Origin: an uncultured Collinsella sp.
GTDB taxonomy: Bacteria; Actinomycetota; Coriobacteriia; Coriobacteriales; Coriobacteriaceae
Direction of reading: 5' to 3'
Assembly: GCA_900542085.1 (NCBI GenBank)
Contig: UQMK01000027.1
Coordinates: 1 to 28,349, forward strand
Length of the DNA stretch: 28,349 bases
Shown: positions 9,220 to 17,737 of the stretch, in pieces
How the letters are laid out: each line of letters opens with the position of its first letter
How positions within the stretch are numbered: position 1 is the first letter of the stretch
The notes under the pieces: model-generated
Seen by the model: the letters and a program-made list of their open reading frames with translations, nothing else
What the model was told of the DNA's origin: nothing
The model's database searches: none
Made by a program: the position numbers and the translations under genes

Positions 9220-10127
9220 TACTGTTCCTCCAATGCTGAGGCTCCGCCGACGATCTCGTTAATCTCGGTCGTGATCGAAGCCTGACGCACGCGACTATAC
9301 GTGCGGGTAAGGGTCGAGATGATCGCGGTGGCGTTTTCCGTCGCGGAGTGCATGGCCTTGCGGCGTGCACCCTGCTCGGCGGCCGCCGAATCGATCAGGG
9401 CCTGGTAGATGACCGTCAGGATATACGACGGTACAAGCTTGCCGAGAACATGCTCGGGAGAGGGCACGAACTCGAACGTGGACGAGATGCGCTTAGGGGC
9501 GTCGGTCTCGTTCTTACGCGGACCGTGGGCCATAGCGATCATCTCGGGATCGAGCGGCAGCAAGTGCTCGACGCGAAGCTCCTGATCCACGCGGTTCTTG
9601 GCGTGGTGGTAGACAAGCTCGACGCGGTCAAGCTCGCCGGCACGATACGCATCGCAGATATGAGAGGAAATCATGCGAGCCTGATTAAAATCGGGCTCGG
9701 AGGAATTGCCCTCAAAATGCATGACGACGTTTGCGCGGTCGCGGAAATACGTGGCCGGTTTGCGCCCACACGCGATGATCTCGCACTCGATGCCATCGTT
9801 CGCCCAAGAAGCGGCGAGCTTTTCGGCCGTGCGCTCCACCGTCGTATTGAAACCGCCGGCAAGGCCGCGGTCCGAGGCAATAACGACAATCAGGCCATGC
9901 TTGACGCTCTCATGCTTCTGCAGCATGGGATCGGTGCCCGAACAGGAGGCGTCGCCGGCGACCGTCAACATGACGTCGGTCAGCGCCTCCTTATAGGGCT
10001 CGGCCTGCTTGGAGCGATCGAGGGCACGACGGATCTTGGCCGTAGAGACCATTTCCATCGTGCGCGTGATCTGCTTGGTCGTGGTAACCGAGGAGATTCG
10101 CTTCTTAATGTCGCGAAGATTGGCCAT
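9219..10127 (-). CDS. atpG: F-type ATP synthase gamma subunit
   Basis: 302-aa rotor shaft of F1. The two long terminal helices are clear: N-terminal MANLRDIKKRISSVTTTKQIT and C-terminal TRTYSRVRQASITTEINEIVGGASAL, both strongly conserved, with the central domain marked by IASDRGLAGGFN. The gene starts 5 nt after atpA and overlaps atpD by one base. The stop is TAA. Confidence 0.97.
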
Positions 10128-10132
10128 AGGGC

Positions 10133-11731
10133 TTAGTTCTCCTCTGATCCAGTCGTATCGGCATGGTGCTTGGCCATGAACTGCTGCTTGAAGTCACCGA
10201 TGACACGCAAGAGCTCGGCCTTGGTGTCGTCGTCGATCTTCTTGGCGCGAACCTTGTCGAGCAGCGAGCCAAAGCCATTGTCCAGGTACTCGATAAGCTC
10301 AGCGCGGAAAGGCAGCACGTCGGCAATCTCGAGATCGTCGAGGAAGCCCTCGTTGCCTGCAAACAGAACTGCAATCTGCTCGCCAACCTCGAATGGCTTA
10401 TAGCGCGGCTGCTTAAGGAGCTCAGTCATGCGAGCGCCGTGGGTAAGCTGCTTTTGCGTGGCCTCGTCGAGGTCGGAGCCGAACTGCGTAAAGCCGGCGA
10501 GCTCCTGGTACGAAGCGAGGTCCAGGCGGAGGTTGCCGGCGACCTGCTTCATAGCCTTGGTCTGTGCGTCACCACCGACGCGGGACACGGAGATGCCCAC
10601 GTCGACTGCCGGGCGCTGGCCCTGGAAGAAGAGCTCGGACTGCAGGTAGATCTGACCATCGGTAATGGAAATGACGTTGGTCGGAATGTAGGCCGAGACG
10701 TCGCCGTCCTGGGTCTCGATGATCGGCAGGGCCGTCATGGAGCCGTAGCCGTTCTTCTTGGACATCTTGACGGCACGCTCGAGCAGACGAGAGTGCAGGT
10801 AGAAGATGTCGCCAGGATAGGCCTCGCGTCCGGGCGGACGGTGCAGCGTCAGCGACATCTGACGGTAGGCCACGGCCTGCTTGGACAGATCGTCGTAGAT
10901 GACGAGCACGTGACCGCCGGGGTTGGTCTCGCTGGCGGGCTTACCGTCCTCGCCGTTGTACATAAAGAACTCGCCGATAGCGGCACCGGCCATAGGCGCG
11001 ATGTACTGCATAGGGGCGGAATCGGCAGCGGTTGCCGAAACGATGATGGTGTAGTCGAGCGCACCGTGCTGGGCGAGGGTCTCACGGATGTTGGCAACCG
11101 TGGAGGCCTTCTGGCCGATGGCGACATAGATGCAGACCATGCCCTTGCCACGCTGGTTGAGGATAGCGTCGATGGCGATAGCGGTCTTACCGGTCTTACG
11201 GTCGCCGATGATAAGCTCGCGCTGGCCGCGGCCGATAGGCACCATGGAGTCGATAGCCAACAGGCCAGTCTGAACCGGCTCGCAGACCGGGGTACGGTCG
11301 ATAACGCCGGGAGCCTTGAACTCGATAGGACGACGGTGCGTGGCAACGATGTCACCCAAACCGTCGATGGGCTGGCCGAGCGGATTGACGACGCGGCCGA
11401 GCATGGCACGGCTCACGGGGATATCCATAATGCGGCCAGTGGTGCGGCACTCGTCGCCTTCCTTGATGGAGTCGACGGCACCAAACAGAACGGCGCCGAC
11501 CTCGTCACGGTCAAGGTTCTGGGCAAGGCCGAAGACGGTCTCACCGGTATCGGAGCTCTTGAACTCCAGAAGCTCGCCTGCCATGGCGCTCTTGAGGCCA
11601 GTGACGCGCGCGATGCCGTCGCCTACCTCGTCGACCGTTGAAACCTCATGCGTATCGACCGTCGCGGAGAGGCTCGTGAGCTGCTCCTGCAGTTTCTTGG
11701 CGATATCCTGGGCATTGAGGGTTTCGGACAT
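10133..11731 (-). CDS. atpA: F-type ATP synthase alpha subunit
   Basis: 532-aa non-catalytic nucleotide-binding subunit of F1. The P-loop GDRKTGKT lies at 176-183, with VYVAIGQK-type and VISITDGQIYLQSELF motifs downstream, and SRVGGDAQ, the family signature region. Length is slightly above the usual 500-510 because of a charged C-terminal tail. The ATG overlaps the atpH stop by one base (TAATG), with GGAGG in the atpH coding end. The stop is TAA. Confidence 0.98.
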   Translation of the reverse strand: MSETLNAQDIAKKLQEQLTSLSATVDTHEVSTVDEVGDGIARVTGLKSAMAGELLEFKSSDTGETVFGLAQNLDRDEVGAVLFGAVDSIKEGDECRTTGRIMDIPVSRAMLGRVVNPLGQPIDGLGDIVATHRRPIEFKAPGVIDRTPVCEPVQTGLLAIDSMVPIGRGQRELIIGDRKTGKTAIAIDAILNQRGKGMVCIYVAIGQKASTVANIRETLAQHGALDYTIIVSATAADSAPMQYIAPMAGAAIGEFFMYNGEDGKPASETNPGGHVLVIYDDLSKQAVAYRQMSLTLHRPPGREAYPGDIFYLHSRLLERAVKMSKKNGYGSMTALPIIETQDGDVSAYIPTNVISITDGQIYLQSELFFQGQRPAVDVGISVSRVGGDAQTKAMKQVAGNLRLDLASYQELAGFTQFGSDLDEATQKQLTHGARMTELLKQPRYKPFEVGEQIAVLFAGNEGFLDDLEIADVLPFRAELIEYLDNGFGSLLDKVRAKKIDDDTKAELLRVIGDFKQQFMAKHHADTTGSEEN

Positions 11732-12207
11732 TAGGCTTCACCTCCGTACGAATTAGCAGAGTTTGCGAGGGTCTCCTGTGCGATGCGCAGCTGCGTCTTG
11801 ACGGAAATGTCACGACGCTCGCCGCGGGCCTCGAGCACCAGGCCGCCCACGATAGACGGGTCGACCTGCTCGATAAGGAATACCTTGCGGCCGAAGTCCT
11901 GCTCGCATTTCTTAGTGATGGTTTGACGCAGCTCGTCGTCGAGCGGGATCGCCGTGGTGACGGTCACGCCCACTACATCCTCGTCTTCCTCGGCAACATA
12001 CTTAAAGGCAGCTGCCACCTTGGGAAGAAGGTCGAGCTGGTCGCGCTTGGACATGGTGTCGAGCACGGCGATGATCTCGGGGCTGGCGGAAGCCAGGCGC
12101 TCGATCATCTCGAGGTCCTCGAACACATGGTTCTCGGCCTTGGCGGCTTCCATGAGGGAGCGCGCGTAGGTCTCGAGCACCTTGTCCTGATAGCGGCTAG
12201 TCGGCAT
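11731..12207 (-). CDS. atpH: F-type ATP synthase delta subunit
   Basis: 158-aa peripheral-stalk subunit that joins F1 to the b dimer. The N-terminal helical domain contains YARSLMEAAKAE, and the C-terminal end has the family hallmark VDPSIVGGLVLEARGERRDISVKTQL (about residues 115-140). It is shorter than the usual 175-180 aa, with the central linker trimmed. The start lies inside the end of atpF (11-nt overlap), so translation is likely coupled. The stop is TAA. Confidence 0.94.
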   Translation of the reverse strand: MPTSRYQDKVLETYARSLMEAAKAENHVFEDLEMIERLASASPEIIAVLDTMSKRDQLDLLPKVAAAFKYVAEEDEDVVGVTVTTAIPLDDELRQTITKKCEQDFGRKVFLIEQVDPSIVGGLVLEARGERRDISVKTQLRIAQETLANSANSYGGEA

Positions 12208-12799
12208 TCAGGCTACCTGCTTCCTGGATGTAGCGCTCGATGAGCTTCTTCTGCCCGGCCTCGTCCTCGAGTGCCTCGCCCACGATCTTGGTGGCGACGG
12301 CAACGGACAGGTCGGCGATGGAGCTCGCGGCACCGGCGTAGATGGACTTGCGCTCGTCCTCGACGGTCGTATGGGCCTTGGCGATGATCTCCTCGGCCTC
12401 CTTGTGCGCAGCCTCGATGATACGGGCGCGCTCGGACTCGGCGTCCTTACGGGCCTCGAGAACGATATCGGCAGCCTGACGACGGGCGTCGGTGACGATC
12501 GAATCGGACTCAGCGCGCTTGGCGATAGCCTCCTGCTTGGTCTTCTCGGCCTCGTCGAGGCTCTCCTCGATCTTCTTGCCGCGCTCTTCCATGGTTTTCA
12601 TGATGCCCGGCAGGGCGACCTTGGCCAGCACGATCCAGATGATCAGGAAGGCGATAAGCGCCGGGATGAACTCCGCCATCTTAGGGATGAGGATGTCCGC
12701 ACCGGCAGCGCCGTCCTCGGCGAACGCGGAAACCGGCATGAGCAGCGCGGCCGCGGACGCGGAGAGTGCGATCGCGCTCTTCTGGGATGAAAGATTCAT
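12197..12799 (-). CDS. atpF: F-type ATP synthase b subunit with an apparent N-terminal signal peptide
   Basis: 200-aa peripheral-stalk subunit. Residues 1-27 look like a cleavable signal peptide (Lys7, a hydrophobic Ala/Leu core, then VSAFA before EDG). A second hydrophobic segment (about 43-63, with IPALIAFLIIWIVLAKVALP) is the normal b membrane anchor, followed by a long charged coiled coil (about 66-190) typical of the b dimer. Most b subunits have only the anchor. Cleavage would leave the new N-terminus outside, consistent with normal b topology. It overlaps atpH by 11 nt and starts 15 nt after atpE. The stop is TAG. Confidence 0.95.
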   Translation of the reverse strand: MNLSSQKSAIALSASAAALLMPVSAFAEDGAAGADILIPKMAEFIPALIAFLIIWIVLAKVALPGIMKTMEERGKKIEESLDEAEKTKQEAIAKRAESDSIVTDARRQAADIVLEARKDAESERARIIEAAHKEAEEIIAKAHTTVEDERKSIYAGAASSIADLSVAVATKIVGEALEDEAGQKKLIERYIQEAGSLNAD

Positions 12800-12814
12800 A
12801 CTTGACGCTCCGTG

Positions 12815-13009
12815 CTATTTAACGATCAGCGCGACAACGAAGCCGATCAGAGCCAGAGCCTCGCCGAAGGCGGAGCCCATGATGAAGACGGTGAACACGC
12901 GGCCCTGGACCTCAGGCTGACGGGCCATAGCACCCGTAGCGCCCAGAGCAGACAGGCCGATAGCAAGACCAGCGCCGATAACACCGAGACCGTAACCGAT
13001 AACTCCCAC
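12815..13009 (-). CDS. atpE: F-type ATP synthase c subunit
   Basis: 64-aa proteolipid of the c-ring, at the short end of the family. Two membrane helices flank the polar loop ARQPEVQGR (29-37). The ion-binding carboxylate is Glu50 in GSAFGEALAL. The residue after it is Ala, and helix 1 lacks the Gln found in sodium-binding rings, so a proton ring is predicted. The start is a GTG with a strong AAGGAGG upstream. The 125-nt gap to atpB holds an AT-rich stretch (TATAAA at 13057-13062) that may enhance atpE translation or hold an internal promoter. The stop is TAG. Confidence 0.95.
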   Translation of the reverse strand: MGVIGYGLGVIGAGLAIGLSALGATGAMARQPEVQGRVFTVFIMGSAFGEALALIGFVVALIVK

Positions 13010-13134
13010 GATTCCTCCTTTGTCGTGCGTGTCTTATTTCACGCAGGATAACCTTATTTATAACTGCCGGGCTCCATGGGTACGGGCACCAGCGGTTTAA
13101 CGAATTGCCTTACCTTTAAGGCGCGAACGGAAGA

Positions 13135-13938
13135 CTACTCCTCCTCCGCGACCTCCTCTGCCTCGGAGACATACACGGCGGTAAGGACCGTGAAGACGTA
13201 AGCCTGGATGGCGCCGACCACAAGCTCGATCGTATAAATCAGGATGAGGATGGCAAGCCAGGCCAGCGAAGGCAGGGCGCCGACGGCGTGGGCCGCGGAA
13301 ACCTGCTGAAGCAGCGGCTGCATGAACATGCTCGCCATGATGGCGAACGAGCCCATGACCACGTGTCCTGCGAACATGTTGCAGAACAGACGGACGGCGA
13401 GCGTGATGAGGCGCAGGAAGGTCGAGAAAAGCTCGACGACCCACACAAGCACGTTCATCGGGAAGCTCACGCCCTGCGGGGCGAGGCTCTTGATGTAGCC
13501 GATCACGCCGTGAGCCTTGCATCCGTAGTAGATGAAGTACACGAAGGCGAAGATGGCGAGCGCGGCGGTGGAGCCGATTGCGCCGGTGCCGGGCTTCATT
13601 CCCGGGATCAGGCCGATCATGTTATTGATCAGGATGAACAGGAAAAGCGAGCACAGGAACGGGAAGTGCTTCTTCCAGTTCTCACCCACGACGCCCTTGC
13701 CGATATCGTTCTCGACGTACTCGATGATGTACTCGAAACCGTTGACGAAGAAGCCCTTGGGAACCAGGGTCTGCTTCTTCTTGAACACGGCCAGGACGAT
13801 CAGGAGCACGATCGTGGAGACGATCAGCCAAAACGAGTACTGCGTGATGCCGCAGCTCAGATCGCCCACGACAGGGGTGGAGCTGAACTCGCTGACCAGA
13901 TGATTAATTTCATCAGGCAGCTTTTCAAAAATTTCCAC
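13135..13938 (-). CDS. atpB: F-type ATP synthase a subunit
   Basis: 267-aa membrane subunit forming the proton half-channels against the c-ring. Five to six hydrophobic helices are visible; the essential arginine is Arg183 in TLAVRLFCNMFAGH, equivalent to E. coli Arg210. NNMIGLIPG (105-113) is another family signature. The protein ends in an unusually acidic tail (SEAEEVAEEE). The ATG is 3 nt after the small atpI-like gene. The stop is TAG. Confidence 0.96.
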   Translation of the reverse strand: MEIFEKLPDEINHLVSEFSSTPVVGDLSCGITQYSFWLIVSTIVLLIVLAVFKKKQTLVPKGFFVNGFEYIIEYVENDIGKGVVGENWKKHFPFLCSLFLFILINNMIGLIPGMKPGTGAIGSTAALAIFAFVYFIYYGCKAHGVIGYIKSLAPQGVSFPMNVLVWVVELFSTFLRLITLAVRLFCNMFAGHVVMGSFAIMASMFMQPLLQQVSAAHAVGALPSLAWLAILILIYTIELVVGAIQAYVFTVLTAVYVSEAEEVAEEE

Positions 13939-13941
13939 GAC

Positions 13942-14253
13942 TTACCTTTCGACCTCATGAGGATCTCGCAGCGCCTTGGCGACACGAACCGTGCAGGCGG
14001 CCATAAAGGCCACGAAGCCGATCGCCTCGCCCAGAAGGAACATGCGAAATGCCTCTCCGAACAACGCAAACACAACCAAGGTAAAGACGAGCAGGGCGAT
14101 TGCCGAGACCGCCAGACTCACCATGCCCTTGAGCATGTCCGCATTCTGCTTATCGTCAAGAACCGGCTTGAGCGTAAAAACAAAGGGAAGAAAGGCGATT
14201 GCGCCCGCGATGGCGCCTGCAGCGATAGCGAGCAGATCGGCTACCTGAAACAC
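13942..14253 (-). CDS. small four-helix membrane protein in the atpI position
   Basis: 103-aa hydrophobic protein with about four membrane helices and short charged loops (FTLKPVLDDKQNADMLKG between helices 2 and 3; RVAKALRDPHEVER at the C-terminus). First gene of the ATP synthase operon, 3 nt before atpB, the place of AtpI/UncI, which helps c-ring assembly or cation supply. Sequence similarity to AtpI is not obvious to me, so the name is positional. The frame is open to 14328, but the GTG at 14253 has GAGG 6 nt upstream and places the first helix normally. The stop is TAA. Confidence 0.7.
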   Translation of the reverse strand: MFQVADLLAIAAGAIAGAIAFLPFVFTLKPVLDDKQNADMLKGMVSLAVSAIALLVFTLVVFALFGEAFRMFLLGEAIGFVAFMAACTVRVAKALRDPHEVER

Positions 14254-14314
14254 TGGCGTCCTCACTTTCCTTTTTAACGCTTCACAGAACAGTTCCCGCC
14301 AAACATTGGTGACT

Positions 14315-14342
14315 ATTGTACGAGCCAATCGCTAAAGTACAA
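14315..14342 (-). promoter_or_regulatory. candidate promoter of the ATP synthase operon
   Basis: TTGTAC (14342-14337), a 16-bp spacer and TACAAT (14320-14315), read on the minus strand. The -10 matches consensus at five of six positions; the -35 is weak. It would give a leader of about 55 nt before the GTG at 14253. Confidence 0.4.
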
Positions 14343-14431
14343 CCGAAAAAGCATCGGTTAATACGCACCTGTTCGTTTTCTTAAGACCTTCTTTATGCCG
14401 CAGGTGCGGTAATACGTTTTTTCGCGAACCC

Positions 14432-14534
14432 CTCTGGGCTAAACGTCCGTTAACAGGGGTGAGCGCGGTCGCCTTTTATTTGTCCGCGCGCACCGTTTCT
14501 TCGTATTTTCGACGTTAGCCGGTTTGGCCCAGAG
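14432..14534 (-). other. structured region directly after the upp stop codon
   Basis: The minus-strand sequence starting one base after the upp stop (14534-14522) pairs with 14444-14432 over 13 positions with one G-U (CTCTGGGC core). Inside it lies a second stem, GGTG plus GCGCGG (14494-14484) with CCGCGC plus CACC (14468-14458), interrupted by one mismatch. No T run follows, so it is not a classical terminator. It may protect the upp 3' end or form an independent RNA; function unknown. Confidence 0.4.
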
Positions 14535-14535
14535 A

Positions 14536-15183
14536 CTACAGCGTGCCGTAGATGCGGTCGCCGGCATCGCCCAGGCCGGGAACGATGTAGGCAGCCTCGT
14601 TGAGGTGGTCGTCAATGGCGCAGGTATAGATATGCACGTCGGGGTCTTTCTCGGTCAGCGACTTGAGACCCTCGGGGGCCGCGACGATGCACAGCATGCG
14701 GATGTCCTTGACACCGCGCTCGCGCAGATAGCCGATAGCCATCTCGGCAGAACCGCCCGTGGCGAGCATGGGATCGACGACCAGGCAGATACGCTGGTCG
14801 ATATCCTTGGGCATCTTGCAGTAATACTCATGCGGCTCGTGGGTAACCTCGTCGCGCTCCATGCCAATGTGGCCCACGCGGGCAGAAGGCACCAGGTCGA
14901 GGATGCCGTCGACCATGCCAAGGCCCGCGCGCAGAATGGGGACGATGGCGAGCTTCTTGCCGGCAAGCTGCTTAAACGTGGCAGTGGTGATGGGGGTTTC
15001 GACCTCGACGTCTTCCATAGGCAGGTCGCGCATGGCCTCGTAGCCGTCAAAAAGCGCGAGCTCGCGCACGAGCTGACGGAACTGGTTGGTGCCGGTCTCC
15101 TTGTCGCGCAGGATCGACAGCTTATGCTGGACGAGCGGATGATCGACAAGCGTCACGCGGGACGTATCGTAGGTAACGGTCAT
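14536..15183 (-). CDS. upp: uracil phosphoribosyltransferase
   Basis: 215-aa pyrimidine-salvage enzyme: uracil plus PRPP to UMP. The PRPP loop is VVDPMLATGGSA (135-146), and the uracil-binding C-terminal GLGDAGDRIYGTL is present. LRAGLGMVDG (84-93) is also diagnostic. The ATG at 15183 has AAAGGGG 8 nt upstream; an in-frame ATG six codons earlier would place the Shine-Dalgarno inside the gene and is rejected. The 121 nt before it, after glpK, include the palindrome TTGCGGCCGCAA (15201-15212) but no clear promoter. The stop is TAG and abuts a strong hairpin region. Confidence 0.96.
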   Translation of the reverse strand: MTVTYDTSRVTLVDHPLVQHKLSILRDKETGTNQFRQLVRELALFDGYEAMRDLPMEDVEVETPITTATFKQLAGKKLAIVPILRAGLGMVDGILDLVPSARVGHIGMERDEVTHEPHEYYCKMPKDIDQRICLVVDPMLATGGSAEMAIGYLRERGVKDIRMLCIVAAPEGLKSLTEKDPDVHIYTCAIDDHLNEAAYIVPGLGDAGDRIYGTL

Positions 15184-15304
15184 GGATCTTGCCCCTTTCA
15201 TTGCGGCCGCAAGATGGCCTTGCTGACATGGCGCGCCGCGGTGCTGTTGCCGCACGCCGTGCATAAGTTTAGCGGTTTGTTGTATCGAGTGCCCCGTCGC
15301 AGCC

Positions 15305-16846
15305 CTATTGAGCGGTGCTGAGCGAACGCCTGACCGCATCGTGCCAACCGTCCAGGTTGCGCTCGCGACGCTCAACGGACATATGGGGATGGAACGTCTT
15401 GACGATCTGGGCGTTTTGCTCCAGCTCCTCCAGATCCTCCCAATACCCAACCGCAAGACCCGCCAAGTACGCGGCACCGATTGCCGTGGTCTCCACCGTC
15501 TCGCATTGCAGTACAGGGATATCCAGCAAGTCTGCCTGGAACTGCATGATGAACTCGTTGCGCGAGGCACCGCCATCGACGGACAGGCGCTCAATCGAAA
15601 GACCCACATCCTGCTCCATGGCACGCAGCACGTCATAGCTCTGATAGGCCATGGACTCGCAAGCGGCGCGCACGATGGTCGCTCGAGTCGAAGCTCCAGT
15701 CAGACCGCATACGATGCCGCGGGCGTGCGCGTCCCACCAAGGTGCACCTAAGCCCGCAAAAGCGGGGACAAAGTAGCATCCCTCGTTATCGCCGATCGAG
15801 GAGGCGAGCTGTGCCGATTCGGATACGTTGGAGATAACGCCCATGTTGTCGCGCAGCCAGTTCATCGTTGAGCCGGCGGCAAAAATAGAGCCCTCGAGCG
15901 CATAGCTGACCTTGCCGTTCGCAGCGATACCGATGGTGGAGACCAGGCCATTCTTGGATTCGACGATCTCGTCGCCGGTGTTCATGAGCATAAAGCAGCC
16001 CGTGCCATAGGTGTTTTTGGTCTGGCCGGGATGGAAGCAGCAGTGACCGAACAGCGACGCCTGCTGGTCGCCCGCCACACCCATGATGGGCGGCATGTTG
16101 GTCATGATGTCGCTCGCGACGCGGCCGTAGTCACCGGCGCTCCAACGGACCTCGGGCATCATGGCACGCGGGATGTCGAAGAGCGCCAGCAGGTCATCGT
16201 CCCAGTCCAGCGTATGAATATTGAAGAGCGCTGTGCGGCTGGCATTGGTGTAGTCGGTGGCAAAGGTTTGGCCGCCGGTGAGGTTGTAGATGAGCCAGGT
16301 ATCGATGGTGCCAAACATGAGGTCGCCCGCCGCCGCGCTCTCGCGTGCGCCGTCAACGTTGTCGAGAATCCACTGCACCTTGGAGGCCGAGAAATACGGG
16401 TCAAGCGTAAGGCCGGTGCGGGAACGCACCAGCTCCTCGCAGCCCTGCTCGGCCAGTTTATCGATTGTCGAGGCGGTGCGACGGCATTGCCACACGATGG
16501 CGTTATAGATGGGTTGGCCGCTTATGCGGTCCCACACCACCGTGGTCTCGCGCTGGTTGGAGATACCGATGGCGGCGATGCGATCGGAATGGATGCCGCT
16601 CTTAAACTGGACCTCCATCATCACGCCGATCTGGCTGGCAAGCACCTCCGTGGGATCCTGCTCCACCCAGCCGGGGCACGGGAAGCTGGTTTTGACGCTA
16701 CGACGCGCCTGGGCGACGATGCAGCCGTACTCGTCGACGATGGTCGCGAGTACCGAGGTGGTGCCGCAGTCGAGCGCCATGATGTAGGAACCGCCAAAGC
16801 TAAACGAGGCGTCTTCCATACCCAGGCTACCTAGATTCAACGACAT
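15305..16846 (-). CDS. glpK: glycerol kinase
   Basis: 513-aa FGGY-family kinase forming glycerol 3-phosphate. Characteristic segments are IGISNQRETTVVWDR, PYFSASKVQWILDN, GVAGDQQASLFGH with KNTYGTGCFMLMNTG, GLGAPWWDAHARGIVCGLT and ESMAYQSYDVL. Two oddities: about 20 extra residues before the ATPase-fold strand YIMALD, and the phosphate loop reads DCGTTS (26-31) where glycerol kinases nearly always have DQGTTS. The ATG at 16846 has AAGGTGT upstream, supporting the extension. It starts 13 nt after the sua5 stop, so they share an operon. No glycerol facilitator or GlpO/GlpD is nearby. The stop is TAG. Confidence 0.92.
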   Translation of the reverse strand: MSLNLGSLGMEDASFSFGGSYIMALDCGTTSVLATIVDEYGCIVAQARRSVKTSFPCPGWVEQDPTEVLASQIGVMMEVQFKSGIHSDRIAAIGISNQRETTVVWDRISGQPIYNAIVWQCRRTASTIDKLAEQGCEELVRSRTGLTLDPYFSASKVQWILDNVDGARESAAAGDLMFGTIDTWLIYNLTGGQTFATDYTNASRTALFNIHTLDWDDDLLALFDIPRAMMPEVRWSAGDYGRVASDIMTNMPPIMGVAGDQQASLFGHCCFHPGQTKNTYGTGCFMLMNTGDEIVESKNGLVSTIGIAANGKVSYALEGSIFAAGSTMNWLRDNMGVISNVSESAQLASSIGDNEGCYFVPAFAGLGAPWWDAHARGIVCGLTGASTRATIVRAACESMAYQSYDVLRAMEQDVGLSIERLSVDGGASRNEFIMQFQADLLDIPVLQCETVETTAIGAAYLAGLAVGYWEDLEELEQNAQIVKTFHPHMSVERRERNLDGWHDAVRRSLSTAQ

Positions 16847-16859
16847 CGCTTACACCTTT

Positions 16860-17603
16860 CTATTGCATCGGGTCGGACAGGACCCGCTCGATCTCTGATG
16901 CGGGAAGTGCGCCTTGGCGCAGGATCTGGAGCTCGCCATGCTTAAACGTCACGATGGTCGAAGCATCGCGGCACGGCGTCTCGCCCGCGTCGACGGCCAC
17001 ATCGACCCCCTCCAGAATACGGTCCTCAACGGCGGCAAAGCTTGCCGGCGCGGGCGCGCCGTGCGTGTTGGCGCTGGTGCAGGCAAGTGGACTGCCACAA
17101 GTACGGATGAGCGCCTGCACCACGGGCGAGGCCGACGCGCGAAGGGCCACCGTATCGTCGGCGGCGCGCATAAAGGTCGGCACGCAGGGCGCCGCCTTGA
17201 CCACGATAGTCAGGGCGCCCGGCCAGCATCTTCGAGCAAGCGCGCGGGCCTCTTCCGGAATATCCACGCCGTAGCGATCGAGGGCCTCGGCATCATCGAC
17301 CAGCCAGGCGACCGTTTGGGTGAGGTCACGTTGCTTGAGGGTAAAGATGCGACGGTAGCCGGTACCGAGTGCGGGCACCGCGGCGCCATTGACGGCAACC
17401 TGCGGATCGCGCGGCCACGGCAGAGATTCGCTTGTATCTTGGGGCAAGGCGTCCGAGAAAGCGCTGACTGCCACAGCGACACCATAGACGGTCTCGGTCG
17501 GGATCAGGGCCAAGCCACCACAGCTGAGTACCTCGGCCGTACGCTCGACGGCGAGCCGATGCGGCTCACGCGCTCCCTCGAATACCCGATAGACCGTCTG
17601 CAT
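16860..17603 (-). CDS. threonylcarbamoyl-AMP synthase (Sua5/YrdC/TsaC family)
   Basis: 247-aa cytosolic enzyme making threonylcarbamoyl-AMP from threonine, bicarbonate and ATP for tRNA t6A37 modification. IPTETVYG (34-41), the KxR nucleotide-binding motif (Lys90, Arg92), RCWPGALTIVVK and TSANTHG are visible. Between PTETVYGVAV and the IFTLKQRD strand there is an insertion of about 37 residues (48-84, Pro/Asp-rich) that the short YrdC form lacks. There is no C-terminal Sua5 domain. The ATG at 17603 has AAGGGG about 12 nt upstream, a loose fit. In many bacteria this gene follows prfA-prmC; here hicAB lies between. The stop is TAG. Confidence 0.9.
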   Translation of the reverse strand: MQTVYRVFEGAREPHRLAVERTAEVLSCGGLALIPTETVYGVAVAVSAFSDALPQDTSESLPWPRDPQVAVNGAAVPALGTGYRRIFTLKQRDLTQTVAWLVDDAEALDRYGVDIPEEARALARRCWPGALTIVVKAAPCVPTFMRAADDTVALRASASPVVQALIRTCGSPLACTSANTHGAPAPASFAAVEDRILEGVDVAVDAGETPCRDASTIVTFKHGELQILRQGALPASEIERVLSDPMQ

Positions 17604-17737
17604 GTGTATGCCAGCCCCTTACGCTCTGGTGAAAGTTTGTTTACTGAGGGGCATTCTCGCACGAAACGTTCAACCTATTTGCCCAGAGCGCATGTTGGTT
17701 TGGTGAGCGGCTCTAGTAGTCGGTGAAAGTGAGGGGG

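Noticed and set aside
10163..11641. Long plus-strand open frame (492 codons) opposite atpA
   Set aside because: Antisense shadow of a certain gene; low-complexity, Val/Gly/Asp-rich product with no domain, as expected from GC-rich codon bias.
17622..17690. CGCTCTGG/CCAGAGCG inverted repeat as a fourth structured element
   Set aside because: Only the 8-bp arms resemble elements A and B; the 53-nt interior has no matching stems and both boxes are missing.
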